Positions 17,104-26,545 of a stretch of 64,000 nt of DNA are shown here, piece after piece. The stretch comes from Pseudomonas sp. R4-35-07 (GTDB taxonomy: Bacteria > Pseudomonadota > Gammaproteobacteria > Pseudomonadales > Pseudomonadaceae), in contig NZ_CP027732.1 of NCBI RefSeq assembly GCF_003852235.1, positions 3,534,001-3,598,000 of the forward strand, written 5' to 3'. Position 1 is the first letter of the stretch, and each line of letters starts with the position of its first letter. A program made the position numbers and the translations under genes. Under the pieces are notes generated by a model, which worked only from the letters and a program-made list of their open reading frames with translations, did no database searches and had not been told where the DNA came from.

Positions 17104-17868
17104 TCACTTCAAATAATGACGCGCATAACGCTGATCCAAATTCGATAACGGTAACAACATAAAGAAATCAGCCGAATGAAAATCAGCGTCCCACGCCGGT
17201 TCGCCGCACACCCAGGCACCACTGCGCAAATAACCTTTTAATAAAGGTGGCATGGGCGCAGGTTGTGCGCTTTTCACTTCATGAAGCACAAAGGGTATAT
17301 GAGGGATGACACGATATTCAGAGGGCGCAAATTGTTCAGGCTTAAACGCACGATAGATCGCCGATGCGTGATGACCGCCATCCGTCAAACTGACGCTGGC
17401 ACACCCCATCAAGTAATCACACCCTTCACGTTGCATATAGGCTGCCAGGCCCGACCACAGCATCATGATCACGCTGCCGCTGCGGTAGTCAGGGTGCACA
17501 CAGGCATGCCCCGCTTCGATAATACGGGCACGCAAATGATCCAGACGGCTCAGGTCGAATTCATTCTCCGAGTAGTAGTGCCCCAAGTGCCGGGCCGCCG
17601 TCGGACTCATTACACGATAAGTACCGACCACGCAGGCCGTTGTGGTATCGCGCACAATCAGATGGTCGCAATAGTCATCAAACTCGTCGACATTCAAACC
17701 TTGCGCGTTCTTAAGTGCCGTCGCCTGGAAAGTTTCATTGAACACTTTATAACGAAGGGCTTGTACTTCTCGCAGTTGCTCTGACGTACTGGCGAGGCCG
17801 ACGATCAATTTACCGCCATGTGGCGGCAAGCCTGAACCCGCGTCCCTGGTCTCTGTAAGCATTTGCAT
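17104..17868 (-). CDS. OlsB-like GNAT N-acyltransferase (ornithine-lipid / acyl-amino-acid synthase family)
   Basis: Enzymes of this family move a 3-hydroxyacyl group from acyl carrier protein to the amino group of ornithine or a related amine and share a fold with acyl-homoserine-lactone synthases. The 254-residue protein has ALRYKVFNETFQA near residue 40, EAGHACVHPDYRSGSVIMML, YLMGCASVSLTDGG and the C-terminal PPLLKGYLRSGAWVCGEPAW, DADFHSADFFMLLP and YARHYL segments of OlsB. No OlsA-type O-acyltransferase is nearby, so the product may be a single-chain N-acyl compound rather than full ornithine lipid. The start is the ATG at 17868, preceded by AAGGGA; a longer frame to 17904 lacks support. 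Upstream DNA is AT-rich compared with its surroundings, hinting at an accessory origin. Confidence 0.8.
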   Translation of the reverse strand: MQMLTETRDAGSGLPPHGGKLIVGLASTSEQLREVQALRYKVFNETFQATALKNAQGLNVDEFDDYCDHLIVRDTTTACVVGTYRVMSPTAARHLGHYYSENEFDLSRLDHLRARIIEAGHACVHPDYRSGSVIMMLWSGLAAYMQREGCDYLMGCASVSLTDGGHHASAIYRAFKPEQFAPSEYRVIPHIPFVLHEVKSAQPAPMPPLLKGYLRSGAWVCGEPAWDADFHSADFFMLLPLSNLDQRYARHYLK

Positions 17869-18119
17869 ATAGTTTCCCTTCTTACAACGACAAGTAATAA
17901 ACAAAACATTACCTGCCCTGCTTGAGGGGAGACTGTAAGGAAACTCTGAAACCTAGGGTGAATTCGGCAAGACTATAATCAAAGCGAAAGTCAACATTTT
18001 GACCGCCAGTCGGTTCCGACAGTGTTTAGGGTGTTACTTAAAAATGGCTGCACACCCTTCGGCGGTCGCCAAATCCATCGACCGCGTTTCGCCGCCCGGT
18101 TAAACTTCGAGCGCACAAT
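17869..18119. other. AT-rich intergenic region upstream of the OlsB-like gene
   Basis: About 250 bases with no convincing gene. It must hold the promoter of the acyltransferase operon. TATAAT occurs on the plus strand near 17984 and a TTGACT on the minus strand near 17990, but neither is paired with a well-placed partner. A weak stem near 18050-18070 (CCTTCGGCGGTC) is visible. The nearest plus-strand element is the terminator at 18120. Confidence 0.4.
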
Positions 18120-18147
18120 GCCCGCACCCAGGTAGCGGGCGTTTTTT
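18120..18147 (+). terminator. Rho-independent terminator, plus strand
   Basis: The stem GCCCGC / GCGGGC encloses a nine-base loop and is followed by G and six T. It points along the plus strand, where no intact gene ends just before it. It may belong to a deleted gene or to an unrecognised short RNA from the AT-rich region. Confidence 0.7.
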
Positions 18148-18187
18148 ATGCCTGAGCTAAAAATGTGCGATCGATGCCAAGCGATGG

Positions 18188-18319
18188 ACCGTATTCGTGC
18201 CGCCCATTTTCGCCACCCTCCAGGAATCGGTCGAATACCGCATGACCGAATGGGGCCAGAGCCTGTGCCCGGTGCTGGACAGGCTGCTCAAATGGCAGGC
18301 CGCCAAACCCGCGAGCTAG
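18188..18319 (+). pseudogene. C-terminal remnant of an HxlR-family regulator
   Basis: In frame to the TAG at 18317, the translation ends with VEYRMTEWGQSLCPVLDRLL followed by KWQAAKPAS. This is the classic wing and final helix of HxlR-type winged-helix regulators. Only about 45 codons remain and the DNA-binding helices are missing, so the gene is broken. Its stop codon shares the CTAG at 18316-18319 with the convergent SDR remnant. Confidence 0.75.
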
Positions 18320-18402
18320 ACCGTAGGCATGGTCCCGCCGTCGATCACGGACTTGGTGCCGCTGTTTGTAGCGACCACGCAGCCCGCGGCGGTCGAACTC
18401 AT
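18316..18402 (-). pseudogene. SDR oxidoreductase with nearly all of its coding sequence deleted
   Basis: The frame starts with an ATG overlapping the stop of the SnoaL-like gene by four bases, reads MSSTAAGCVVATNSG and then goes straight to TKSVIDGGTMPTV and stop. VIDGG is the standard C-terminal motif of short-chain dehydrogenases, so about 220-230 codons, including the Rossmann motif and YxxxK site, appear to have been lost by an internal deletion. The 28-residue product cannot be an enzyme. Confidence 0.7.
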
Positions 18403-18725
18403 ACCAGAATCTCCAATGCAGCGATCCTGCCGCCTTCCAGGCCGAAGACATACCGCAAGTCCAGCGGGCTTCCAGGAAAGTCGCCGACCAGATGGCTGGT
18501 GACCACGGTTTTATCGCCCTGTACTTCACAGGCGAAGGGTTCGCTGGTGTAGGTGTACTTGTCGGAGGTGCCGTCCTTCCAGGCCTGGATCGCTGGCAAC
18601 CCGATATAGGTATGGCCCTCATCCTTCACCACCGCGTCGGCGGTGAAACATTCGCTGAAATCGCCTGTTTTGGCGGCGTCTGCGGCGAAGTAAAGGGCGA
18701 TGGCTGGGGCAAGCGCGAGGGTCAT
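18399..18725 (-). CDS. SnoaL-like/NTF2-fold small protein
   Basis: A 108-residue protein of the nuclear transport factor 2-like fold: an N-terminal helix (LAPAIALYFAADAAKTGDFS), then ECFTADAVVKDEGHTYIGLP and AIQAWKDGTSDKYTYTSEPF, and a C-terminal strand (LDLRYVFGLEGGRIAALEIL). Members are small hydrolases, isomerases or ligand binders. It was evidently the first gene of an operon with a now-deleted short-chain dehydrogenase, under an HxlR regulator also reduced to a stub, so it may be an orphan. The start is the ATG at 18725; the frame upstream runs into a repeat and is not credible. Confidence 0.8.
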   Translation of the reverse strand: MTLALAPAIALYFAADAAKTGDFSECFTADAVVKDEGHTYIGLPAIQAWKDGTSDKYTYTSEPFACEVQGDKTVVTSHLVGDFPGSPLDLRYVFGLEGGRIAALEILV

Positions 18726-18878
18726 GGTGGGTATTCCTGAAGATTGGATAGGACTCCAGCATAGAAAACTGGCGCGACTCGCCACAAGAACGCACGAAAA
18801 GGTAATGGGCTTACTGCAAAGTAAGTATGAGGCCGGCCCAGGCATCAACGCCTGCTCACACGCTGGATCGGGTGAGTT

Positions 18879-18993
18879 GATCGTTCCCACGCTCCGCGTG
18901 GGAACGCCGCCTGGGGCGCTCCGCGTCCCGCTATGCGTACGGGTGACGCAGAGCGTCACGGAATGCATTCCCACGCGGAGCTTGGGAACGATC
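18879..18993. repeat. Long palindromic repeat, GATCGTTCCCACGC family, copy 1
   Basis: The outer arms read GATCGTTCCCACGCTCCGCG and the near complement ending GGGAACGATC; inner arms contain GACGCAGAGCGTCAC and related GC-rich palindromes. The same family occurs at 41746-41881. With the terminator after it, this repeat fills most of the 317 bases between the SnoaL-like gene and cysS; no gene is seen there. Confidence 0.85.
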
Positions 18994-19018
18994 GCCCCGA
19001 ACCAGTCGGGGCGTTTTT
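18994..19018 (+). terminator. Hairpin with T-tract facing the plus strand
   Basis: GCCCCGA, a short loop, TCGGGGC, then GTTTTT. It is abutted to the end of the palindromic repeat. Both flanking intact genes are on the minus strand, so it does not obviously serve either of them. Confidence 0.6.
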
Positions 19019-19042
19019 CATTCAGCGTGCAGTAACCAACGC

Positions 19043-20425
<1,383 letters not shown>

Positions 20426-20443
20426 AACGGCTTCCTTAGAGAA

Positions 20444-22144
20444 TCACTGGCCCCACGAATCACGCAAGGTCACGGTACGGTTGAATACCGGATGACCAGG
20501 TTTGGAGTCCTTGATATCCGCGCAGAAGTAACCTTCGCGCTCGAACTGGAACCGATCTTCCGGCTGTGCGTCGCCAAGCGATGGCTCGGCACGACAACCC
20601 GTGAGAACTTGCAGCGAATCTGGGTTGATGTTGTCGAGGAAGCTTGCGCTGTCTTCGGCTTTCTCAGGGTTCGGCGAGCGGAACAGCCGATCGTACAGGC
20701 GCACTTCGCACTCGATGCTGGCAGCGGCCGGGACCCAGTGGACCACGCCCTTGACCTTGCGGCCTTCGGGGTTCTTGCCCAGGGTGTCCGGGTCGTACGA
20801 GCAGCGCAGTTCGACGATGTTGCCATCGGCGTCCTTGATGGCCTCATCGGCACGGATCACGTAGCTGCCACGCAGGCGCACTTCGCCATTGGGTTCCAGG
20901 CGTTTGTAGCCCTTTGGCGGCTCTTCCATGAAGTCATCGCGGTCGATGTAGATTTCACGCGCGAATGGCAACTTGCGCACGCCCAGCTCTTCTTTCTGCG
21001 GATGACGCGGCAGCTCGAGGTTTTCGACCTGGTCTTGCGGGTAGTTGGTGATCACGACCTTCAACGGACGCAATACGCACATGGCACGCGGAGCGTTCGC
21101 GTCGAGGTCCTGGCGGATGCTGAACTCGAGCATACCGAAGTCGACCACGCCGTCGGAACGGTTGGTGCCGACCATCTCGCAGAAATTGCGGATCGACGCC
21201 GGGGTGTAGCCGCGACGGCGAAAGCCCGACAGGGTCGACATGCGCGGGTCGTCCCAGCCCAGTACGTGCTTTTCATCCACCAGCTGCTTGAGCTTGCGCT
21301 TGCTGGTGATGGTGTAGTTCAGGTTCAAGCGGCTGAACTCGTACTGGCGCGGCTGTGCCGGCACCGGCAGGTTGCTCAGGAACCACTCGTACAGCGGACG
21401 GTGGCTTTCGAACTCCAGGGTGCAGATGGAGTGAGTGATGCCTTCGATGGCGTCTGACTGACCGTGGGTGAAGTCATAGTTGGGGTAGATGCACCATTTG
21501 TCACCGGTCTGGTGGTGGTGGGCATGGCGGATGCGGTACATGATCGGGTCGCGCAGGTTCATGTTCGGCGAGGCCATGTCGATCTTGGCGCGCAGCACGC
21601 GGGCGCCGTCCGGGAACTCACCCGCACGCATGCGGGCAAACCAGTCGAGGTTCTCTTCTACCGAACGGTCGCGGAACGGGCTGTTCTTGCCCGGCTCGGT
21701 CAGGGTGCCGCGGTATTCCTTGGCCTGTTCCGGGCTCAGGTCGTCGACGTAGGCCTTGCCGGCCTTGATCAGCTCGACGGCCCAGTCGTGCAACTGGTCG
21801 AAATATTGCGAGGCATAGCGCACTTCACCAGACCATTGGAAACCCAGCCACTTCACGTCGCTTTCGATGGCGTCGATGTATTCCTGGTCTTCCTTGGCCG
21901 GGTTGGTGTCGTCGAAACGCAGGTGCGTGACGCCGCCGAATTCCTGGGCCAGGCCGAAGTTCACACAGATCGACTTGGCGTGACCGATGTGCAGGTAGCC
22001 GTTGGGCTCTGGCGGGAAACGGGTGACGATCTGCGTGTGCTTGCCCGAATCCAGGTCCGCCTGGATGATCGGGCGCAGGAAATTGACCGGGACGGCAGGT
22101 CCGGCCTTGGAATTCGAGGTAGGGTCGACAGTGGGCTTGCTCAT
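20444..22144 (-). CDS. glnS: Glutaminyl-tRNA synthetase
   Basis: Class I synthetase charging tRNA-Gln, 566 residues. The HIGH motif is in [16 protein letters not shown] near residue 50; the KMSKS equivalent is [29 protein letters not shown] is the conserved segment after it. The C-terminal anticodon-binding beta barrels follow. I start at the ATG at 22144 (MSKPTVDP) behind AGGAT, since the upstream frame to 22243 contains no family similarity. Confidence 0.97.
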   Translation of the reverse strand: MSKPTVDPTSNSKAGPAVPVNFLRPIIQADLDSGKHTQIVTRFPPEPNGYLHIGHAKSICVNFGLAQEFGGVTHLRFDDTNPAKEDQEYIDAIESDVKWLGFQWSGEVRYASQYFDQLHDWAVELIKAGKAYVDDLSPEQAKEYRGTLTEPGKNSPFRDRSVEENLDWFARMRAGEFPDGARVLRAKIDMASPNMNLRDPIMYRIRHAHHHQTGDKWCIYPNYDFTHGQSDAIEGITHSICTLEFESHRPLYEWFLSNLPVPAQPRQYEFSRLNLNYTITSKRKLKQLVDEKHVLGWDDPRMSTLSGFRRRGYTPASIRNFCEMVGTNRSDGVVDFGMLEFSIRQDLDANAPRAMCVLRPLKVVITNYPQDQVENLELPRHPQKEELGVRKLPFAREIYIDRDDFMEEPPKGYKRLEPNGEVRLRGSYVIRADEAIKDADGNIVELRCSYDPDTLGKNPEGRKVKGVVHWVPAAASIECEVRLYDRLFRSPNPEKAEDSASFLDNINPDSLQVLTGCRAEPSLGDAQPEDRFQFEREGYFCADIKDSKPGHPVFNRTVTLRDSWGQ

Positions 22145-22392
22145 AGGATCCTTGAACAGACAGGTTCGTGGCCGGGTGAGGCCAGATAAAACAAAGGGCT
22201 TATCATAGCCGAACCTGTCAACCGCCTGACAGAGCGCGGTCAAAAACTGCTGGTTTAATTGCCTTGGCGGTAAAAAACCACCTCGAAATTCCTGCAGGGC
22301 ACGCTAAACTGCGCGACTTGGCCGCCGTTTAGCCAGGCAGGTAAAGCGTTTATTCGCCCAACCCCACGAATTCCCTGAAAAGAGTAGTGAAC

Positions 22393-22899
22393 ATGACTCA
22401 AGTCAAACTGACCACCAACCACGGTGACATCGTCATCGAGCTGAACGCCGAGAAAGCGCCGATCACCGTCGCCAACTTCATCGAGTACGTCAAAGCCGGC
22501 CACTACGAAAACACCGTTTTCCACCGTGTCATCGGCAACTTCATGATCCAGGGCGGCGGTTTCGAGCCCGGCATGAAAGAGAAGAAAGACAAGCGCCCAA
22601 GCATCCAGAACGAAGCGGACAACGGCCTTTCCAACGACAAGTACACCGTCGCCATGGCCCGTACCATGGAGCCGCATTCGGCCTCCGCGCAGTTCTTCAT
22701 CAACGTGGCCGACAACGCCTTCCTCAACCACAGCGGCAAGAACGTACAGGGTTGGGGTTACGCAGTGTTCGGTAAAGTCACCGCAGGCACCGACGTTGTC
22801 GACAAGATCAAAGGCGTGTCCACCACCTCCAAGGCCGGCCACCAGGACGTTCCAGCCGAAGACGTGATCGTCGAGAAAGCCGAGATCATCGAAGCGTGA
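22393..22899 (+). CDS. ppiB: Peptidyl-prolyl cis-trans isomerase B (cyclophilin)
   Basis: A cytoplasmic cyclophilin of 168 residues that catalyses proline isomerisation during folding. Active-site elements are visible: [20 protein letters not shown] (arginine and phenylalanine of the catalytic face), [17 protein letters not shown], and [10 protein letters not shown]. No signal peptide is present. The ATG at 22393 follows AGAGTAG. The lpxH start overlaps its stop (GTGA). Confidence 0.96.
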   Translation: MTQVKLTTNHGDIVIELNAEKAPITVANFIEYVKAGHYENTVFHRVIGNFMIQGGGFEPGMKEKKDKRPSIQNEADNGLSNDKYTVAMARTMEPHSASAQFFINVADNAFLNHSGKNVQGWGYAVFGKVTAGTDVVDKIKGVSTTSKAGHQDVPAEDVIVEKAEIIEA

Positions 22900-23645
22900 T
22901 ATTGCTGATTTCAGATTTGCATCTGGAAGAGGAGCGCCCGGACATCACCCGGGCGTTTCTGGATCTGCTCCACGGCCGCGCCCGTGGCGCCCAGGCGTTG
23001 TACATTCTGGGCGACTTCTTCGAAGCCTGGATTGGCGACGATGGGATGACACCGTTCCAGCGCTCGATCTGCGCCGCACTGCGCGAACTGAGCGACAGCG
23101 GCACCCCGATTTTCATCATGCACGGAAACCGCGATTTCCTGATCGGCAAGGCGTTCTGCAAAGCGGCAGGCGCAACGCTGCTCAAGGACCCGAGTGTCGT
23201 GCAGCTCGCCGGCGAACCCGTGCTGCTGATGCACGGCGATAGCCTCTGCACCCGCGACCTCGGCTATATGAAGCTGCGGCGCATTCTGCGCAACCCGATG
23301 GTGCTGTTCATCCTGCGCCACCTGCCCCTGCGCACCCGCCACCGGCTGGCACGCAAGCTGCGCAGTGAAAGCAGCGCCCAGGTACGGATGAAGGCCAACG
23401 ACATTGTCGACGTCACGCCGGAAGAAGTGCCACGGGTCATGCAACACTTTGGCGTGCGCACCCTAGTTCACGGCCACACCCACCGCCCTGCCATCCATAA
23501 ACTGCAGATTGGTGAGCAGGCGGCCAAGCGCATTGTGCTGGGGGATTGGGACAAGCAAGGTTGGGCGTTGCAGGTGGATGAGCAAGGCTTTCAACTGGCG
23601 GCGTTTGACTTCGTCAATCCGCAGTTGGCATTGCCTGGCGCCTAA
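22896..23645 (+). CDS. lpxH: UDP-2,3-diacylglucosamine diphosphatase
   Basis: Lipid A biosynthesis enzyme that hydrolyses UDP-2,3-diacylglucosamine to lipid X at the inner membrane. It has 249 residues with calcineurin-type metal motifs: [11 protein letters not shown] (D, H), [20 protein letters not shown] and the later HGDS and HGHTHRP. The start is a GTG overlapping the ppiB stop by four bases. ppiB-lpxH pairing is common in Pseudomonas. Confidence 0.95.
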   Translation: MILLISDLHLEEERPDITRAFLDLLHGRARGAQALYILGDFFEAWIGDDGMTPFQRSICAALRELSDSGTPIFIMHGNRDFLIGKAFCKAAGATLLKDPSVVQLAGEPVLLMHGDSLCTRDLGYMKLRRILRNPMVLFILRHLPLRTRHRLARKLRSESSAQVRMKANDIVDVTPEEVPRVMQHFGVRTLVHGHTHRPAIHKLQIGEQAAKRIVLGDWDKQGWALQVDEQGFQLAAFDFVNPQLALPGA

Positions 23646-23683
23646 ACTTCAAACACCACCTATTGAATGTAAACAGAGATCAA

Positions 23684-23777
23684 AATGTGGGAGGGGGCTT
23701 GCTCCCGATAGCAGTGGGTCAGTCAGCCAATCTGTAACTGCACCCACCGCTATCGGGAGCAAGCCCCCTCCCACATT
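23684..23777. repeat. REPIN between lpxH and emrB
   Basis: Complete REPIN: an ATGTGGGAGGGGGCTTGCTC arm, a spacer of about 40 bases, and the inverted arm ending in CCCACAT. It lies between convergent genes and could also act as a transcription barrier. Confidence 0.92.
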
Positions 23778-23801
23778 GGATTGCATTCCAACCTCTGCGG
23801 G

Positions 23802-25331
23802 TCAGTGCCCGGACGCCTCCGGCCCGGCCTTGGCGCCAAATGGCGGTTTGGCCAGCCACACCAACAGCATCAACCCCACGAAGACCCACCCCATCAACGT
23901 GAAGTAATCCACGGTAGACATCATGTAGGCCTGGCTGGTGAGAATCTGGTCCAGTTGCGCATAGGCCTTGTGCCCTGCCCCACCCAGCGCCTGCACGGCA
24001 TCGCGCGTGGTCGAGTCATAGACGGTCATGTTCTCGCTCATGTAGGCATGGTGCTGGTCGGCGCGGCGAATCCAGATCCAGGTGGTGAGCGACGCCGCGA
24101 AGCTGCCGCCCAGGGTCCGCAGGAAGGTCGCCAGACCGGCGCCGTCGGCAATCTGCTGCGGCGGCAGGTCGGACATCAGGATGCTCAAGGTCGGCATGAA
24201 GAACAGCGCCACGCCGATACCCATGAACAACTGCACCAGGGCGATGTGCTGGAAATCCACCTCGTTGGTGAAGCTCGCACGCATGAAACAGCTCAAGCCC
24301 ATCGCCAGGAATGACAGCCCCGCCAGCAGGCGCAGGTCGAACTTGTGCGCGTACTTGCCCACAAACGGCGACATCAGCACCGGCAGAATACCGATCGGCG
24401 CCACCGCCAAGCCGGCCCAGGTGGCGGTGTAGCCCATCTGGGTCTGCAGCCATTGCGGCAGGATCAGGTTGATGCCGAAGAAACCCGCATAGCCGCCGAC
24501 CAACACAATGGTGCCGATACGGAAGTTGCGGTAGGCAAACAAGCGCAGGTTGACCACCGGGTGCTTGTCGGTCATTTCCCAGATGATGAACACCGCCAGG
24601 GCGATCACCGAAATGGCCGCACCGATGATGATGAAGTTGGACTCGAACCAATCCAGGTCATTGCCCTTGTCGAGGATGATCTGCAAGGCGCCGACCCCGA
24701 CGATCAGGCTGAGCAGCCCGACGTAATCCATCGGTTGGTGGCTGGTCTGCACCGGGCGTTTCTTGAGCTGCGCACGCACCACCATCACCGCAAAGATGCC
24801 GATGGGCACGTTGATGAAGAAGATCCATGGCCAACTGTAGCTGTCGGTGATCCAGCCGCCGAGGATCGGCCCGGCAATCGGCGCCACCACCGTGACCATC
24901 GCCAATAGTGCCAGAGCCATGCCGCGCTTGGCCGGCGGGTACACCGCGATCAGCAAGGTTTGCGTCATCGGGTACAACGGCCCGGCAACCAGGCCCTGCA
25001 GCACGCGAAAGCCGATCAACTCGGGCATGGAAGTGGAAATACCGCACAGGAACGACGCCAGCACGAACAGCAGGGTCGCCCACAGAAACAGCTTCACCTC
25101 GCCGAAGCGCCGGCTCAACCAACCGGTGAGCGGCAAGGCAATGGCGTTGCTCACCGCAAACGAGGTAATGACCCAGGTGCCCTGCTCCGAACTCACGCCC
25201 AGGTTGCCGGAAATGGTCGGCAACGCCACGTTGGCGATAGTGGTGTCGAGCACCTGCATGAAGGTCGCCAGCGACAGCCCGATGGTGGCCATCACCAGGC
25301 TGGGCGGCGTGAACGAGGCGTTATTGCTCAT
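23802..25331 (-). CDS. emrB: EmrB-type MFS multidrug efflux transporter (DHA2 family)
   Basis: Inner-membrane pump of a tripartite efflux system, 509 residues and 14 predicted helices. Family motifs are MQVLDTTIANVALPTISGNL near residue 26, WVITSFAVSNAIALPLTGWL and RVLQGLVAGPLYPMTQTLLI followed by LGGWITDSYSWPWIFFINVP. It is the last gene of the marR-OMF-emrA-emrB operon; its ATG shares a base with the emrA stop. Homologous pumps export hydrophobic drugs, uncouplers or fatty acids, but the spectrum here is unknown. Confidence 0.95.
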   Translation of the reverse strand: MSNNASFTPPSLVMATIGLSLATFMQVLDTTIANVALPTISGNLGVSSEQGTWVITSFAVSNAIALPLTGWLSRRFGEVKLFLWATLLFVLASFLCGISTSMPELIGFRVLQGLVAGPLYPMTQTLLIAVYPPAKRGMALALLAMVTVVAPIAGPILGGWITDSYSWPWIFFINVPIGIFAVMVVRAQLKKRPVQTSHQPMDYVGLLSLIVGVGALQIILDKGNDLDWFESNFIIIGAAISVIALAVFIIWEMTDKHPVVNLRLFAYRNFRIGTIVLVGGYAGFFGINLILPQWLQTQMGYTATWAGLAVAPIGILPVLMSPFVGKYAHKFDLRLLAGLSFLAMGLSCFMRASFTNEVDFQHIALVQLFMGIGVALFFMPTLSILMSDLPPQQIADGAGLATFLRTLGGSFAASLTTWIWIRRADQHHAYMSENMTVYDSTTRDAVQALGGAGHKAYAQLDQILTSQAYMMSTVDYFTLMGWVFVGLMLLVWLAKPPFGAKAGPEASGH

Positions 25332-26530
25332 CAGCGTTGCGCAGCCTTGGGAGCGGCGACGCTGTTGTCATGGATCAACTGGTTGATCATGGCATCGGCT
25401 TCGGCCAATTGGCGGTCATACACGTTGGTGGTGAACGAGGCCTTCTGCGGCGCCTGTTGCGCCAGCACCGGGCCGCTCTGGTCATGCAGGTCCACGTTGA
25501 CCACAGTACTCAAGCCGACCCGCAACGGGTGCTTGGCCAGCTCTTCGGCGTTGATATGGATGCGCACCGGCACCCGCTGCACGATCTTGATCCAGTTGCC
25601 GGTGGCGTTCTGCGCGGGCAGCAAGGCAAACGCGCTGCCAGTGCCGGCGCCCAGGCTGTCGACGGTGCCGCTGTACTTCACATCGCTGCCGTAAATGTCC
25701 GATTCGATATCCACCGGCTGGCCGATGCGCATATCACGCAGCTGGGTTTCCTTGAAGTTGGCATCGATCCACAGCTGGTCCAGCGGAATCACCGCCATCA
25801 GCGCGGTACCCGGTTGCACGCGCTGGCCCAGTTGCACGGTGCGCTTGGCCACATAGCCTGTGACCGGGGCGATCAAGGTGCTGCGCGCGTTGGCCAGGTA
25901 AGCCTGGCGCAGTTGCGCGGCGGCCGCCTGCACATCCGGGTGCGACGAAATCACCGTGTCATCCACCAAGGCATTGCTGGTTTTGAGTTGCTGCTCAAGG
26001 TTGGTCAAAGCGTTTTTGGCGGCGGTCAGGCTGTCACGGGCGTGGGACAATTCTTCCTGGGAGATCGCCCCGCCCTGGGCCAGGGTCTTACGCCGGTTGT
26101 AGTTGTCTTGGGCGGTCTGCACGTCCGCTTTCTGCGCGTTGACCTGGGCTTTCATCCCATCGACGTTGCTGTACAAACCGCGAACCTGGCGCACGGTGCG
26201 GGCCAGGTTGGCCTGGGCACTTTGCAGACCAACGGCGGCGTCGTTGGGGTCGAAGTTCACCAGCACCTGGCCTTCGTGGACCAGGTCGCCATCGTCGGCG
26301 CCAATGCTGACCACGGTGCCGGTGACCAGCGGGGTGATTTCCACCACGTTGCCATTCACGTAGGCGTCATCGGTGCTTTCGTTAAAGCGCCCGTAGAACT
26401 CGTACCAAGCCCAGACGCCGACGACACCGAGGATGACTATCAGCGCCAAGCCGATCAGCATGACTTTGCGTTTGCGCGGGTTGTTGTCTTTGGTTTGTTC
26501 GGGTGCGGTGTTGCTGTCGGCAGTGGCCAT
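25331..26530 (-). CDS. emrA: EmrA-type periplasmic adaptor (HlyD family)
   Basis: Membrane-fusion protein linking EmrB to the outer-membrane channel, 399 residues. It has one N-terminal membrane anchor (VMLIGLALIVILGVVGVWAW), a lipoyl half-motif (VNGNVVEITPLVTGTVVSIG), a long coiled-coil hairpin between about 100 and 215, and the second lipoyl half (STLIAPVTGYVAKRTVQLGQ). It lies 15 bases after the OMF gene and overlaps emrB. Confidence 0.95.
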   Translation of the reverse strand: MATADSNTAPEQTKDNNPRKRKVMLIGLALIVILGVVGVWAWYEFYGRFNESTDDAYVNGNVVEITPLVTGTVVSIGADDGDLVHEGQVLVNFDPNDAAVGLQSAQANLARTVRQVRGLYSNVDGMKAQVNAQKADVQTAQDNYNRRKTLAQGGAISQEELSHARDSLTAAKNALTNLEQQLKTSNALVDDTVISSHPDVQAAAAQLRQAYLANARSTLIAPVTGYVAKRTVQLGQRVQPGTALMAVIPLDQLWIDANFKETQLRDMRIGQPVDIESDIYGSDVKYSGTVDSLGAGTGSAFALLPAQNATGNWIKIVQRVPVRIHINAEELAKHPLRVGLSTVVNVDLHDQSGPVLAQQAPQKASFTTNVYDRQLAEADAMINQLIHDNSVAAPKAAQR

Positions 26531-26545
26531 GACAAATACCTCAAA

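Noticed and set aside
17984..17995. TATAAT on the plus strand upstream of the OlsB-like gene as a promoter
   Set aside because: No reasonable -35 element at 16-18 bases and no plus-strand gene downstream, so support is too weak.
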